Shown piece after piece: positions 48,674 through 59,932 of a stretch of 64,000 nucleotides of DNA. Source of the DNA: Ophioderma brevispina. Taxonomy: Eukaryota > Echinodermata > Ophiuroidea > Amphilepidida > Ophiodermatidae. A program made the translations under genes and the position numbers. The notes under the pieces were generated by a model, which searched no databases, was not told the origin of the DNA, and saw nothing but the letters and a program-made list of their open reading frames with translations. The DNA is taken from positions 1 to 64,000 of the forward strand of contig JAMKCH010087969.1 of NCBI GenBank assembly GCA_023653785.1, read 5' to 3'. The first letter of the stretch is position 1. Every line of letters starts with the position of its first letter.

Positions 48674-48975
48674 ATGGGATACTTCGACCAGATTTGTTCG
48701 CTATTTATCGAGAAGCGTAATTATATCTTAATCAATTTCCAATATTTGGATTTCAAGTGGAATTCTGCGTCTGAACAATCGGAAATTTATTTTGTATTGC
48801 CCGGATATTTGTTCAGAACGTACTTCCCGTTCGTTAACCAAATTGGACTGTATATAGTCTCAGTCTGCTCTTCGCTTATTAAATTAATCCGTTGCATTGT
48901 TGTCTTTCTTTTTTTCTTGCATGGCTTCCTGGTTTCCCTTGCATTGTCGTATGCCTACGTCTTCAACTTGAACAG
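48674..48975 (+). CDS. Candidate first coding exon, hydrophobic unknown protein
   Basis: The frame opens at an ATG in a good context (GGGCC before ATGGG) and runs about 100 codons to AACAG|GTAAGT, a consensus splice donor at 48976; the in-frame stop TAA lies inside that donor. The predicted peptide is Phe/Tyr/Leu-rich. A soluble-looking first half (FDQIC, EKRNYI, SEQSE) is followed by a membrane-like segment of about 35 residues near residues 58-95 (VSVCSSLI, CIVVFLFFLHGFLVSLAL). No family is recognised. A seven-transmembrane receptor fragment or a random AT-rich frame are both possible. No second exon was identified downstream. Confidence 0.3.
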
Positions 48976-49259
48976 GTAAGTATTAGTTCGTATATAAGTT
49001 ATATTTGTCGTCATTTTTAAATAAATCCTCTCAAAGAGAACGAGCTCGAACAATGTTTTAAGAGAGGATCATGACCTATTAGAAGAGATAACAGCTTGAG
49101 AAGCTTAGTTTAATGTAAATTTTTAGAAAGGTCTTATTAATTTCAAATAAGTCATCGTATATCCCGAGGAAAAACATTAAGGTTGTAGTGTTTCTTACTA
49201 ACTAAGCTCCAAAATTAGAAAGTGGATTACCGCATGGCACTGGCCATCATACAAATCAA
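48976..49259. other. Non-genic stretch
   Basis: It would be intron if the 48674 exon is real. Nothing else is seen. Confidence 0.4.
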
Positions 49260-49627
49260 TTCAAAGACACTATCAGTGATTCACCCGAAAGAGTCAAAAT
49301 AATTGAAATTTGCAGAAATAGCTTAAAAGTGAAAGAAAAATCTGTAGAATTATCATAAGATTTGTTTCCAACTAAAAAAAATGACAGAAAAGGAAGAAAA
49401 CATTAGTTTTCAAAGATATGAACCTCCATTCAATTACGTGTTGTAGTAAGTGTCCGTTCGGACAATAATGACTTAAACATCTTATTTTGTTCTTATTAGG
49501 CAGCGTTTGATCCTATCACTTGCAGGGTATGTTAGGTTACCTATACTTGTTCCAGACATGCAAAAATCTGATTTTTGATGATTTGTTTCGATTTTCTGAT
49601 ATGTCAAATCACTGATAGTGCCTTTAA
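49260..49627 (+). mobile_element. MITE family A, full copy
   Basis: Starts ATTCAAAGACACTATCAGTGATTC and ends AATCACTGATAGTGCCTTTAA: an inverted repeat of about 20 bp. The body aligns along its whole length with 29567-29940. It is the first of three TTAA-type elements in a row. Confidence 0.85.
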
Positions 49628-49798
49628 TTGTAGGTTCCTTGTAAGTAACACCGTCTTCAAGTTGTGAAAGTTTTACATTATTTGCCAAATTCATCTTGCT
49701 CTTATTTACTGCACACAATAAATAAATATTCTTAAAATCAAATCAGAGCCTCGTCAGTTACGATTAATTAAATGAAATAAAATGTAAAAAAGTTCACC

Positions 49799-50150
49799 TT
49801 AAAGGTGCAACGAGAGATTTTGAGGCACCCAAATATTGTGGTCATAATAGCAATTTCATATAGAGTAGCCACTCAATAGATTCTTACCTTGTATTTGGCT
49901 ACAGAAATGTCTTAAAAGAGAGAAAAAAGGATATTCTGATTTGCTTATATTTCAATATAAAACAGGCTGAATTTCGTATTTGCTCCTATACAAAATTAGA
50001 AATTTCAATTTTTGTACCAAAGAAACATATCTCAGCTTAATCCTTTCAGATGGGGTTCTTTTTGATGGAAAGCTTTACGTCAGGGCAAAAATCAGTACTT
50101 TCGATTCTTTAGGTACACCTGATATGTGAAATCTCTCGTTGCACCTTTAA
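49799..50150. mobile_element. MITE family B, TTAA-flanked
   Basis: Perfect termini: TTAAAGGTGCAACGAGAGAT on the left and its reverse complement ending at 50150. TTAA is present on both edges. A second copy is at 55515-55908. There is no ORF. Confidence 0.9.
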
Positions 50151-50648
50151 AGCGACACTGGCACATTTCAGAAAATATGAAATCCTTCAATTTGCTCGCA
50201 AATGATAGTCTAGGCCATTGGAAGAATAGAGAGATATTTTACACGTAAAATAACATACCCAAAACACATACCCAAGTAATATGTAGGTTAACTTTAAGTT
50301 TGCCGTAACTTTAATCAACAAATGTGTCTTTTACATGAATATCATAGGCTCGTACTCATTGATATTAAAACCACAAAGGTCACAGACCGGTCAAACAAGC
50401 TGCATGCCGTGAGAATCAACTCTGGCGTGTGTTTTCTTGTGTTACACGCCATTTCCGCGTCGTCTGTTGAATTAATGTCGCCGGCGACATTATAAAAAAA
50501 ATTCTGTTTACCCATAAGCGCGCTGATTTGGACTTAATAATTTCAGGTGAGGGCTAATATATATAAAGCTTTATAACCATGCAAAAAATATCAATTTAAA
50601 AAAATATAGAGGGCGCACTATTTTTCAAATGTGCCAGTGCCTCTTTAA
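50147..50648. mobile_element. MITE family C, TTAA-flanked, abutting family B
   Basis: It starts in the TTAA that ends the previous element: TTAAAGCGACACTGGCACAT on the left, ATGTGCCAGTGCCTCTTTAA on the right. It shares only the TTAAAG terminus with families A and B; the interior is unrelated. The two elements use one TTAA, so one inserted at the edge of the other. Confidence 0.85.
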
Positions 50649-51564
50649 GTCGTAAAAATATTTACCGTTGCTGTTGATATAAAGAAATTTAGCATTGTTT
50701 TGGCTTCTAGATGTGATTGGGTCTACATGGCTTGCATTGTATGATCAGTGAAACAAAAGGCGCCATTTTTGTCAAGTATAAACATAGAGCATGAAAAATT
50801 GCTCAATGAAATTGAAAAGCGAAAAACTTTACACTTTATTCAACTAACTCACTCACGGCTCATTAAAAATTCTTCTTGCGGGTATGAGTAACAAATTTCT
50901 AATTCAATTGTTACAATCAATTCGTTAGTTTTTGACTTATTAATGAAAACACTAAGGTGGCTTCGCTTTGAACCCTGCAGCTCCCTTCTATACGCTAACA
51001 TGTCAAAGAATCTAAATGTATTCATATATGGAATTACTTTGCTTTTGTTACTTCTCCTGCAAGTGTTTCGCGTTATTATCGGATGTCGTGTGATGCATTC
51101 AAGATGGTGGGTTACTTATTTCGCTTTAGAAAATAGATATATCAATAACAGACAGATCTTCGATTGATCTCGTGAGATTTGCATTCTTGCAGTAGTCACA
51201 TTGTATGGCATTGGAAGAAGGCTTACAGCAAAACACTCTTGCTATAGGTAAACGTACCAATTGTTTTCTGCCATCAAATAAATACATAAATTAAGTAGAG
51301 AATGAAAACGTAGGCGTCAAATTTAGAATTCATATAATGGGTTAATGTTCGCCATTCTTTCCTCTATCGCCCAATTCATGAAGAGAAGCTAGAGAGATAG
51401 AGTTGTCGATGTGCAATATGTATATGTGTGTTTTGTTTTGGCTTTGTCTCCTTTGTTCATTTCAGGAGATAACACTATGAGGTAAGGTATGCTAATCTAC
51501 CAAGGGCTGAGTTCAGTAACCTTGGATGGGCACATGTTAACAACAGCTGACCATGCATGTTCTG
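50649..51564. other. Non-genic stretch
   Basis: The frame at 50943-51167 has a Leu-rich membrane-like run but no known family, and is left uncalled. Confidence 0.4.
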
Positions 51565-51674
51565 GGTATCATAAATCATACTAAAAATCCAGGGTGTGTA
51601 TTTGCTAAATACACTACGGAATGAAAGCTATTGAACTGCACCATGGAAATTGAGATTTTATTAGCTCATAGTGT
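51565..51674 (+). repeat. Dispersed repeat, copy 2 (first at 44810)
   Basis: Counterpart of 44810-44922, diverged by roughly one base in three by eye. Confidence 0.5.
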
Positions 51675-51878
51675 AAGACGATTTTGATGGCCGTCTGTGT
51701 TGTCAATCTCTCTTATCTCTTTCCTCTCGCCCTCTCCTCTCATTCGTTCTCGTATCTCGTATCTGCACCTTTGTGTTCGACTTTGCTCTCATTGGAACAG
51801 TTTCAATTCCAACTCAATCTAAACGTTGTGGTATATAATTACCACTGTCATGATTGGGGAGAAATTATGATATTCAAA

Positions 51879-52051
51879 GAAAAAAAGAAAGAAAGAAAGA
51901 AAGAAGAAAGAAAGAAAAGAAAGAAAGAAAAGAAAGAAGACCGCGACGCAGATGCTAACTATAGGAACGAGATATATCTATCTCTCAGATATCGAGAGAT
52001 CGATAGATATAGAGACTATAATAGCTAAGAGATAGATAGAAAGAGGAGAAA

Positions 52052-52137
<86 letters not shown>

Positions 52138-52150
52138 CGACCGACCGACC
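51879..52150. repeat. Compound GAAA / GACA / GACC microsatellite
   Basis: A (GAAA)n tract at 51879-51940 and again at about 52040-52082 is followed by about 13 units of GACA (52083-52136) and then GACC units (52137-52150). A TAGAGA/GATA-type stretch (51970-52040) divides the two purine tracts. The Ser/Leu-Cys-Val and Lys/Glu-rich frames over it are artefacts. Confidence 0.95.
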
Positions 52151-53084
52151 ACCAACGTTTCACTTGAGGTCACTTTCAAACAAAATGCTTAAAATTATTT
52201 CGTCTTTAACAGATGCAGTTTGACCTTTATCACATTGCGAATTCCCTCACAAGTATGATCGTACCAAAAAGACAAAAAACATGCATCCTGGTTCGAGACG
52301 CAATTTGTTTCCATTTTGATCCGCGGAATTTGCCATCTTAGTAACTAAAGCAATATAAAAACTACCATATATTGGATCATATTTGATTTACATGAAACCT
52401 TTCACCTTTCGTAAAACGTAATAGATAATATTGATATTTGAAATGTTCATGGAATTAAATATTATATAGTTCCCTTTTAAGATATTATGACAGATGAAAG
52501 TCTGAGCTAGGTAAAATGTCAAGACAGATGAATACAAATGCAGGCAGCAATAAGCACATCGCTCTTATTGTAAACAGGCAGCGTTGATTGAATACCCATT
52601 TTCCTTTTAATGGAATTCATAAAGCTGGCATTTTGAGTATCTATAGACAGCCAGTTATGCATCAACACCGATCTGTTTCACGTTGACATCCGTTACAATA
52701 GTGTAATCCCACTCATTTCAATCAATCAAAAGAAAACAAATCTGATCTTTTGGGACAAAGGATTTCAGTCATAGATGAAAGGTCCTGAAATTGTGTTTTA
52801 GTAAGTGTTTTAATGTTATTAGACTTGCGATTGTCTAATCTTCATTTGACGTGAGAATGGTGGTTTATCCTTCGTGTAGACAGGTTTAAAAATTTGGTCC
52901 TGTTGAAAGATTTCTATTGAAAAATTATACAACTTCATTCCGTAACAGGTAAACTCCATAATTCCTCCATTGAAGTCTTTAGGCAGACTAACTCTGTCTC
53001 TGCTTACATGAACATGATGAGGGAATAAAGTACCTGTGAACACCCCGTGAGATTATGTAGATATTTGGCCGTATCTTTCACGAT
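52151..53084. other. Non-genic stretch
   Basis: No gene is recognised. A short frame at 52819-53043 (-) lacks a known motif. Confidence 0.45.
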
Positions 53085-53285
53085 ATATTTTTATGGTAGA
53101 ACACTTGCACGGTAGGCCAATAGGTAAATTTAGCCAGCCCTGTCTTCCCAAATATCCGAAACGTGCAGAGAATGCAGAAAAATTTGAAATATTCAGGTGA
53201 ACCAGATGCATGTATTGTATTCTTCGCATGCTTGGATGATCTGGAGGGCAAATAAAACTCCATTCAACATAATAATGATCTCCGT
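53085..53285. mobile_element. Imperfect palindromic repeat, copy 2 (inverted relative to 47508)
   Basis: Reverse complement shows TATGTTGAATGGAGTTTTAT, TTGCCCTCCAGATCATCCAA, GCATGCGAAGAATAC and TTCTGCATTCTCTGCACG, matching copy 1 in order. Confidence 0.6.
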
Positions 53286-53946
53286 GAAAATCCCCTATAC
53301 AAATACGTAAATATACAGTTTATGGATAATCTGCTGAAGTTGGAAATAACGTACCTCTAATTCACATGTGTGAACAGTCATTTCACACAATTTCTTTTCT
53401 AAATTTCAAAATGGGTATAAAATATAACTTTCTCTGAAATCGTTATCGGTGAGCTATGAATGACATATGAACTTAATTTGGCATATCTTTTTTTTCTCGC
53501 TACATAATTCAAGTCCAATAAGCAAATGCACTGATTGGAATGGTTGACATGGTTGTGAACATAATTTATCTGCTGTAGTATCGTCCTCTTTTTTACACTC
53601 AAGAACGAACTTACCTTTATGGAAAGAATCATTGGGCAGATCAAATTACGGCAGTTAATTGGATTAAAAAGGTAATTGATGTAAATTGAGCGCGGTGTGG
53701 GACTTGGCTCCTCTTGTGTTAGCCAAATCCACATGGCCATTTTGCAATTTATTGATTGCAATATTTCCCTTTGTTTACTGTTTATGATTTCTGGATTATC
53801 TTCAAGTATTTTACGGGAAGAATAACATGCATCATCCCATTGAGGTATTATTGATATTTATAACGTTATTCTTAATATTATAATCACCATGTTGCGTGTT
53901 GCGTTGGGTTAGGTTCTGGGTACCTGGGTAAGAGAACTGGGAGTCC
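53286..53946. other. Non-genic stretch
   Basis: A 120-codon minus frame (53399-53761) has no known domain and is not called. Confidence 0.4.
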
Positions 53947-54638
53947 CATATCGAGGGTTGACAATCAGAAAGCTCTCTATAACTCAAAAAAATACTGCTT
54001 TTGAGAAATGTGATGTTTAAGATTTTCTACTAAGCAAATCTATTCATTACTCAAAATGTTAACATCTCATAAAGCTCATATATGGTACTGTAAGCAAACA
54101 TTATATAAACTTTAGTAAACAAAGAACAATTTTTAATTATGAACAGCAGAATTAAAGAAATTCTTAATATTTCTTTTAAGTGCTGAGTTACGTCCTTCTG
54201 ATGGTAACTGAACACGGTATTCTGTGAGTTACATCTTCAATCGTGCCTATGATTGACACATTATTTCAATCAGATGTTTAAGCATGTCATCCCTTTGGAA
54301 TGTTTTAAAACAAATCATCAATATAAGTGGGATAAGGAGTTAAAAAGCTGTTGAAATTCTGGCAATTGTGCAAGCTATGAAGACTCAACTCATTGTTTGG
54401 CCAAATACAGTTACCATCAGAAGGTCGTAACTCAGAGTTAAGGCTTTCTGCTAGTAAACAAAGTGTGCACCTTTGAGATGTGGTGAAGTGTTATTTTGCT
54501 TTATAGGCAATAGGAAGTAGACTTGAGTTAAGGGTTCATGGTTTTCAGAATCTGTAGGTGTTGCCGACTTGTTGGTACCAAAACCTCAAAATCACCAAAA
54601 AGTGAGTTACGTCCTTCTATTTGTCAACCCTCGATATG
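53947..54638. mobile_element. 0.7 kb element with TATCGAGGGTTGACAA termini and nested inverted pair
   Basis: CATATCGAGGGTTGACAA at the left is repeated in reverse complement at 54621-54638. Inside, GAGTTACGTCCTTCTGATGG (54184-54203) pairs with CCATCAGAAGG.CGTAACTC (54414-54433), and a third GAGTTACGTCCTTCT lies at 54604. The TTACGTCC core is shared with the internal repeats of the element at 38047-39222. Confidence 0.75.
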
Positions 54639-55514
54639 TCCAAACTTGCATGTAAACATTATACGGAATAAACCGTGACCTTATTGACGGCTATGGGGTA
54701 CAAATGCATGAAACCAAGGGATGCGTAAAGCACACAATGGAGAAAACAATAAACATATGGCAGCTGGGACTCTACTCCATCGAACTCGCTATTTCGTGAC
54801 ACCTGGGACTAATAATACTAAGAGGTATTTGAATCCCCTATTTACGTTGTGTTTTAATATATAAAAATATTCATGTGTGCCCTCGGCAAGTGTATCATAA
54901 CTTTGTGTTCAAACTAAATTTTATAATGCATATAAGATTTCATAATATATGTTGGTGTATACTTTTTGCGCACTACATGTATATTCATCGTGCTTTTTAC
55001 CCATTTATGTTCTATGTAACACAGGAATTTGTAGAATTCAAAGCGATAAAGTAGCAGTTACTATTCCAAAAAGCTCCAAAATGAAAATCTTGTTAAAGGT
55101 TGCCGAATTCGGCAACCTATACACCCACTTTTGTTCTCAAACTAGTCCTTCAAGTTGATGATAAAATTCCAAAAGTTCATTATCTATTTTCTGTGTTGTA
55201 TTTCATGTACAGTTTTTGCATTAAGTTTGAGAAATTAAATTTGGTTTTCCTGAAAATTATTAACCTTCTTTTTAAAAAGTAATTATGTCGAGACACACCT
55301 GCACGGTGTATTTGTGTGTGATTCCTATCCCTATCCCAAGTGACACCTGGACTTAAGTATGAACAAATCTTTACAATGAACTAACTTTAAAGAACTTCCA
55401 AGCGCCGATATACTGGTTTTGGAATATCTGGCGCTCTGGCAGTTCTCTGTGTGTGGATATACCCATTCAGGCTTAAGTTTCTTATTTGCTTGGGATCCTT
55501 AATTAATTTCATTA
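54639..55514. other. Non-genic stretch with a perfect palindrome
   Basis: No gene is recognised. It contains the 22-bp palindrome at 55097-55118. Confidence 0.45.
55097..55118. repeat. 22-bp perfect palindrome
   Basis: AGGTTGCCGAA immediately followed by TTCGGCAACCT, centred on an EcoRI-type GAATTC. Confidence 0.9.
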
Positions 55515-55908
55515 TTAAAGGTGCAACGGGAGATTTTGAGGCATATGTATATTATGCTGTATGTAGTGATTTCATATCCCTAACGTCCCTATATAGAGGG
55601 AAATCTGACGATCACCGCAAAAAGGAGGTAGCGTTATTTTTTGTTAGATTTGTATTTAAATACCGCTAAGGAACACAAGGGATATAGATTAAGACCCTCA
55701 GCAGGTCTCTTACCTTGCATTTGATTAAAAGTGAAAACAAAATGTGATTTTATTTGCATCTTAAACATAGGCAAAGAAATTTCAGCTTAATCATTTCAGA
55801 TTGGGATATTTTCGATCGAAGCTTTATAACAGTTCAAATTTGAGGGCTTTCGATTTTTTTTTGGGGGGGGGGGCACCTGACATGTGAAATCTCTAGTCGC
55901 ACATTTAA
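55515..55908. mobile_element. MITE family B, second copy
   Basis: TTAAAGGTGCAACGGGAGAT at the left and GTGAAATCTCTAGTCGCACA ending in TTTAAA at the right. The interior shares TTTCATAT and TCAGCTTAATC.TTTCAGAT with 49799-50150, and has an extra poly-G run (55862-55873). It is more decayed than the first copy. Confidence 0.8.
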
Positions 55909-58447
55909 ACCCACAATATTCGCAAGCCCTGAATACATTCCAATCGACCTTTCATTACACATTGTCCCAAATTCGTGCCATTTATTCTTTCCCATAGAGA
56001 AAGTAAAGTAAGGCAAGGTTTGACTGAAATGTATTTCAAATACAGCTTAATTTAATAGTTTCAACTATTTTTGCAACACGTGTTTTCGACACCGAAGAAC
56101 ACGCGAGAGAAAACTAGCCGGACTTTTTTCTTGTATTCATGTGATCTTTCAATATGTCTTTGTGGGTCATTGTCCTTACGGCTTCTGTGGAAGATGGATA
56201 GAATCATAACAATATTCCTAACGTGTTATGATGGATGTACAGCGCTAGGAATCTCACAGTTTGGTCATCTTTAGTGCCGGTAACCCCTCGGGGTATACAA
56301 TGTAACACAATTAGTCTATGTGACATACGAGGTCCTTTGTCAAAGTTGGGGACTGTATAATAAAGAAGGAAAAAAGATAATGGAAATACCTTGATGAGTA
56401 CCATACTGCAGTTATACCTTAATCAGCCATTTTAAACATTGCTATAAAAGCCTAAAGCGTGTATTTTCTTTAGCTATCTGGCACATTCAGGAACTTACGT
56501 TTCATGAATAATTAATAATTCAATCGAACTTCAGGTGTGCGTTAGGCATGTAAATAGACTGTGGAGTTTAAATTCACAATGAGCCACTTAGTATAGCACG
56601 TTCGATTAAATATTCATACAACCATGAAAAATTGTAGTTATTCACTGGGGTTATCATCACGTGCTCATTTGCGGATTATTTTTCCAATGTCCGAAGTGAT
56701 AGGGCGTTGGATGTGGTATGGCGCAGGCCCTGTATGATGTTGGCATGAATGGGAATTAATCTCTCAGACCATGTTTTTGTGTTGAATTACACCGCCAAAA
56801 GCAAAATAGGTATCGGGTAATGCGATGTCACATTATTGTTGTGAGTGTACGCAGTGGCTTTGATGCGGTCATTTGCCCATATTTGATCGATACGCCCGGA
56901 TACAGATACCTACTTTAATTTTATCATGTTAAGTTCATGTCGTGCAAATAGTGTAGTCTTACTAGTGTATACGGAATGTACCGTTGGAGCTGCAAGCAAC
57001 AGCTGCAATAAAGGCGAGCTTGAGGAAACAACTTGTTGTTTTAATAGTAAATAAGCCGTACAATGAAGAACTGTAGGTTGTCTTCATTTCAACAAACAAA
57101 AACTGTGTTGGCAAGTTCTCAACGGAAAAGCGCGTCTTCCAGTTCGTGGAACCGAGAGACAGAAACTGAGGAAGAGGCTTCCATAATTAATCACTAGTCA
57201 CTGTACATTTAGTAGCTGAGTGGCACGAGTTCGTCTCTACAGAGTACGATTACAAACTCGGACACTGCTCAAACTTTGGCCAGTGGAGTCTCATTACCGC
57301 TACATGGATCACAGACTCTTTCATCTTGAAGTGGAATGTTTTAATCAAATTTGTTGTGTCGGATTACACCACAGCTGTGGGTGAGCAACTTCTGTGACAA
57401 GACAAAATATACCTCGAAATGATTTATATGTAATAAATCTCACTAGTCTCAGCCGTGTTTTAAACTTCGATTGCCATCCGACACGCTCAGCTTTTATGGT
57501 GTTTTCCCCAAAAGGAAATATTTACTTCTTGTAGGGGAAAACGAATCTGTGACTGTGTGGCAGCTGAAATCGCAGTAAACCCGGACTGAATGGTTTGCCC
57601 GCATAGCGTGGTATTAATCTCTTACAAAACCCACGTCTTGTATGTGCCGTGGGGGATGCCACCAGAGCCCATAAGCGTAAATCCAAGACTCAGTACAGGA
57701 ATTAATTCCTGTCGCATCGTGTATGCATCTAGCGAATCTGATCGTTTTTGATAGCGAGCTCTAAGCGGTTTAACAGTTTCATTTTTCAATTCTCGCGCGG
57801 ATAATGCGTGATGGCGTCGAAATTTGCACCTAATCCTTTTTAATTACTGTTCCCTACATTTGGGTTTAACTCGCAACTCACTCGAGAACCCTGCTGGACT
57901 TAAGCTCTCTCTTTACTTCAGCTTGGCGAGTGCCGCACTTGAGTTTAGTTGAAGTTAGGTTGTGCGCAGGTACAACGATTCAATAGCACAAGCAACCTAG
58001 CGCTAGGTTACGCGAGTGCTTTAACGCTCATAGGTACAAATGCCGGATGTTTTGCTAGCCTCTGTGTAGAGTGGAAACACGAGGTACCCAGCCATCTATA
58101 TTATAGCTCTGGTTTCGTTGGTGGTTACCCATATGAATCGCTAATTGAGATTCAAACCTGTCCACGCGTCTTGAATAGACTTGTCACAGGTACTCAGTCT
58201 GCTCTGCAGTGATTTGTTAGTATTGTACAAGAGCTTGTGAAGTGACGTGGAGGCAAGAAATACCGTTGACTGGTCCAAAAATAAATTAGTGAAATAAATA
58301 ATATGAAATATTCCATTGAGACTTCGGAGGGTACAGGACATGCCGTGAGGTGTGTTAATAGCCTGAGAAGACGACTGTAGCTGGAGACTAAACTATGATA
58401 TATATCTGTGAACTACTGGCACAAAAAATATCGCAGTAGCAGAAATC
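55909..58447. other. Non-genic stretch upstream of the receptor exon
   Basis: It probably contains the promoter and 5' untranslated region of the receptor at 58448, but no defined element is apparent. The 87-codon frame at 57949-58212 lacks an ATG start and known motifs. An AT-run GATATATATC lies at 58396-58405, close before the ATG. Confidence 0.4.
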
Positions 58448-59183
58448 ATGGAGCTGAAACGACTTTTGGTACAAGTAGTAAGCGCTGTTTGCTGCCATGT
58501 AATTTATTCGGAACCGGATGATTTTCGTATCGCACTATTGCTTCCTTCATATAATAAGAGTCTTGGCACAACTATGGCCGCTTGGCCATTCTTTACACAG
58601 ATGATCATGCCAGCAGTTGAAATAGCCATGATCACCGTTAAAGAGGAAATATTGTCGAACCACAATCTCACCTTTCGACACGGAAATACTAATTGCCTAT
58701 CCAAAGATGCTCAGATACGGTCTGTTGAAATGTTTTACCAGTTCGGTGCAAATGCCTTTTTTGGCCCAGTGTGTCAATATTCAATTGCCCCTGTCTCGAA
58801 ATTTCTACCATACTGGAATACTCCGCTCGTCACAGTTGGAGGAGAAAGTGCATTTTTTGATAAGAAAACAAGGTCCGAAGGACTCGCCAATGCCGGTGCA
58901 GATATTACTCAGTACATTACGAGAATGCAAGGGCGCTTCATGAAGTTTGGAAGTTTCATTGCAGATTTCCTTGAAAGTCAGTCATGGAACCGAGTTATGT
59001 TAATATATGAGGAAAAATCAACTTCTCAGGAGGATAGAGTTTGTTGGTCTGTCCTTGGCTCTCTGGACGCTTCTCTTAAACATCGAAATGTCACTCGGGC
59101 TCTGGCACATAATTTCAAAGATACAGACCCTGATCAGGAGTTAAGGGACCTGTTAGTAAATTACATTATACCAGGGAGTCGAA
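58448..59183 (+). CDS. Receptor guanylate-cyclase/natriuretic peptide receptor-like protein, first coding exon (copy 1)
   Basis: The exon encodes about 245 residues plus one base, ending at a phase-1 donor (A|GTGAGT). Residues 1-21 form a likely signal peptide (LLVQVVSAVCC core). DFRIALLLPSY (residues 25-35) opens an ANF-receptor/periplasmic-binding-like domain, the ligand-binding lobe of natriuretic-peptide receptors. Other family marks are AWPFF (45-49), FFGPVC (104-109), AP...F...WNTPLVT (114-129), YITRMQG (156-162) and W...MLIYEE (180-189). Cys83 and Cys109 are 26 residues apart, like the first disulfide loop of vertebrate NPRs; Cys199 would pair with a Cys in a later exon. Possible N-glycosylation sites are N36, N73 and N214. 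The protein should lie outside the cell, joined to a membrane segment and, if a guanylate cyclase, to kinase-like and cyclase domains not present here. A clearance-type receptor without cyclase remains possible. The ATG at 58448 is the only suitable start. Confidence 0.88.
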
Positions 59184-59932
59184 GTGAGTATATTATGATC
59201 TAAATTCACATTTTGCCTGCATGAACTAAATACAAAACTAAATACAAAACACAAAGAAACAAAAGAAACATCCATATGTATGTACACATTTTACACACCC
59301 TACACACCAAACACCATAATACAACATTTATAAACATATGTATGTATCCACAAAAACAAAGTTTTGTCGGTCAACAGAAAAATGTTATGTAAAAATTACA
59401 GAATTACACAAGTTATGTAATTTCAGTTTCAGAAACTCATAATAATTAAAAAATGATTTAACTGAATTCGGTACATGTTTACGTAAATTAAGTAACGTTT
59501 ACCTAATTATTGTGAGGTTCTATGCTTATACAAAAATAAAACATAAACTACCACTGTCAAAGACACAGCAACCACGATTCTCGCCCCACGCACACACAGC
59601 CTTTTCTACTATACATTTGGATATCATCAAAGAACCACATATAATAGAATAAACACAATGCACCAAAGTAAAACTTTCCAGGACTATTGTCAAAAGAATG
59701 TTTTGTGTCGGGTCATCGATTGTAAAACAGAACCTGGACACGTACATGTGTATGTGTATGGGTGTGTGTGTGTGGGGGGGGGGGTGTTTGTGTGTGTGTG
59801 ACTTTGCTACATGAGGTATATTTATGCGACTCTCATTTCTTATGTATTAATTGATTCCGTCACGACTTGTGTGTCTAAATTTGCTACTTGTGTCTTATTT
59901 TAACAAAAGAACATTCACACAATATACCTCCG

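Noticed and set aside
51684..52179. Lys/Glu-rich and Ser/Leu/Val/Cys-rich open frames
   Set aside because: They are translations of GAAA and GACA microsatellites.
53399..53761. 120-codon open frame on the minus strand
   Set aside because: No recognisable motif; compatible with chance in AT-rich DNA.
57949..58212. 87-codon frame just upstream of the receptor exon
   Set aside because: No ATG start, no known motif, and not in frame with the receptor signal peptide.
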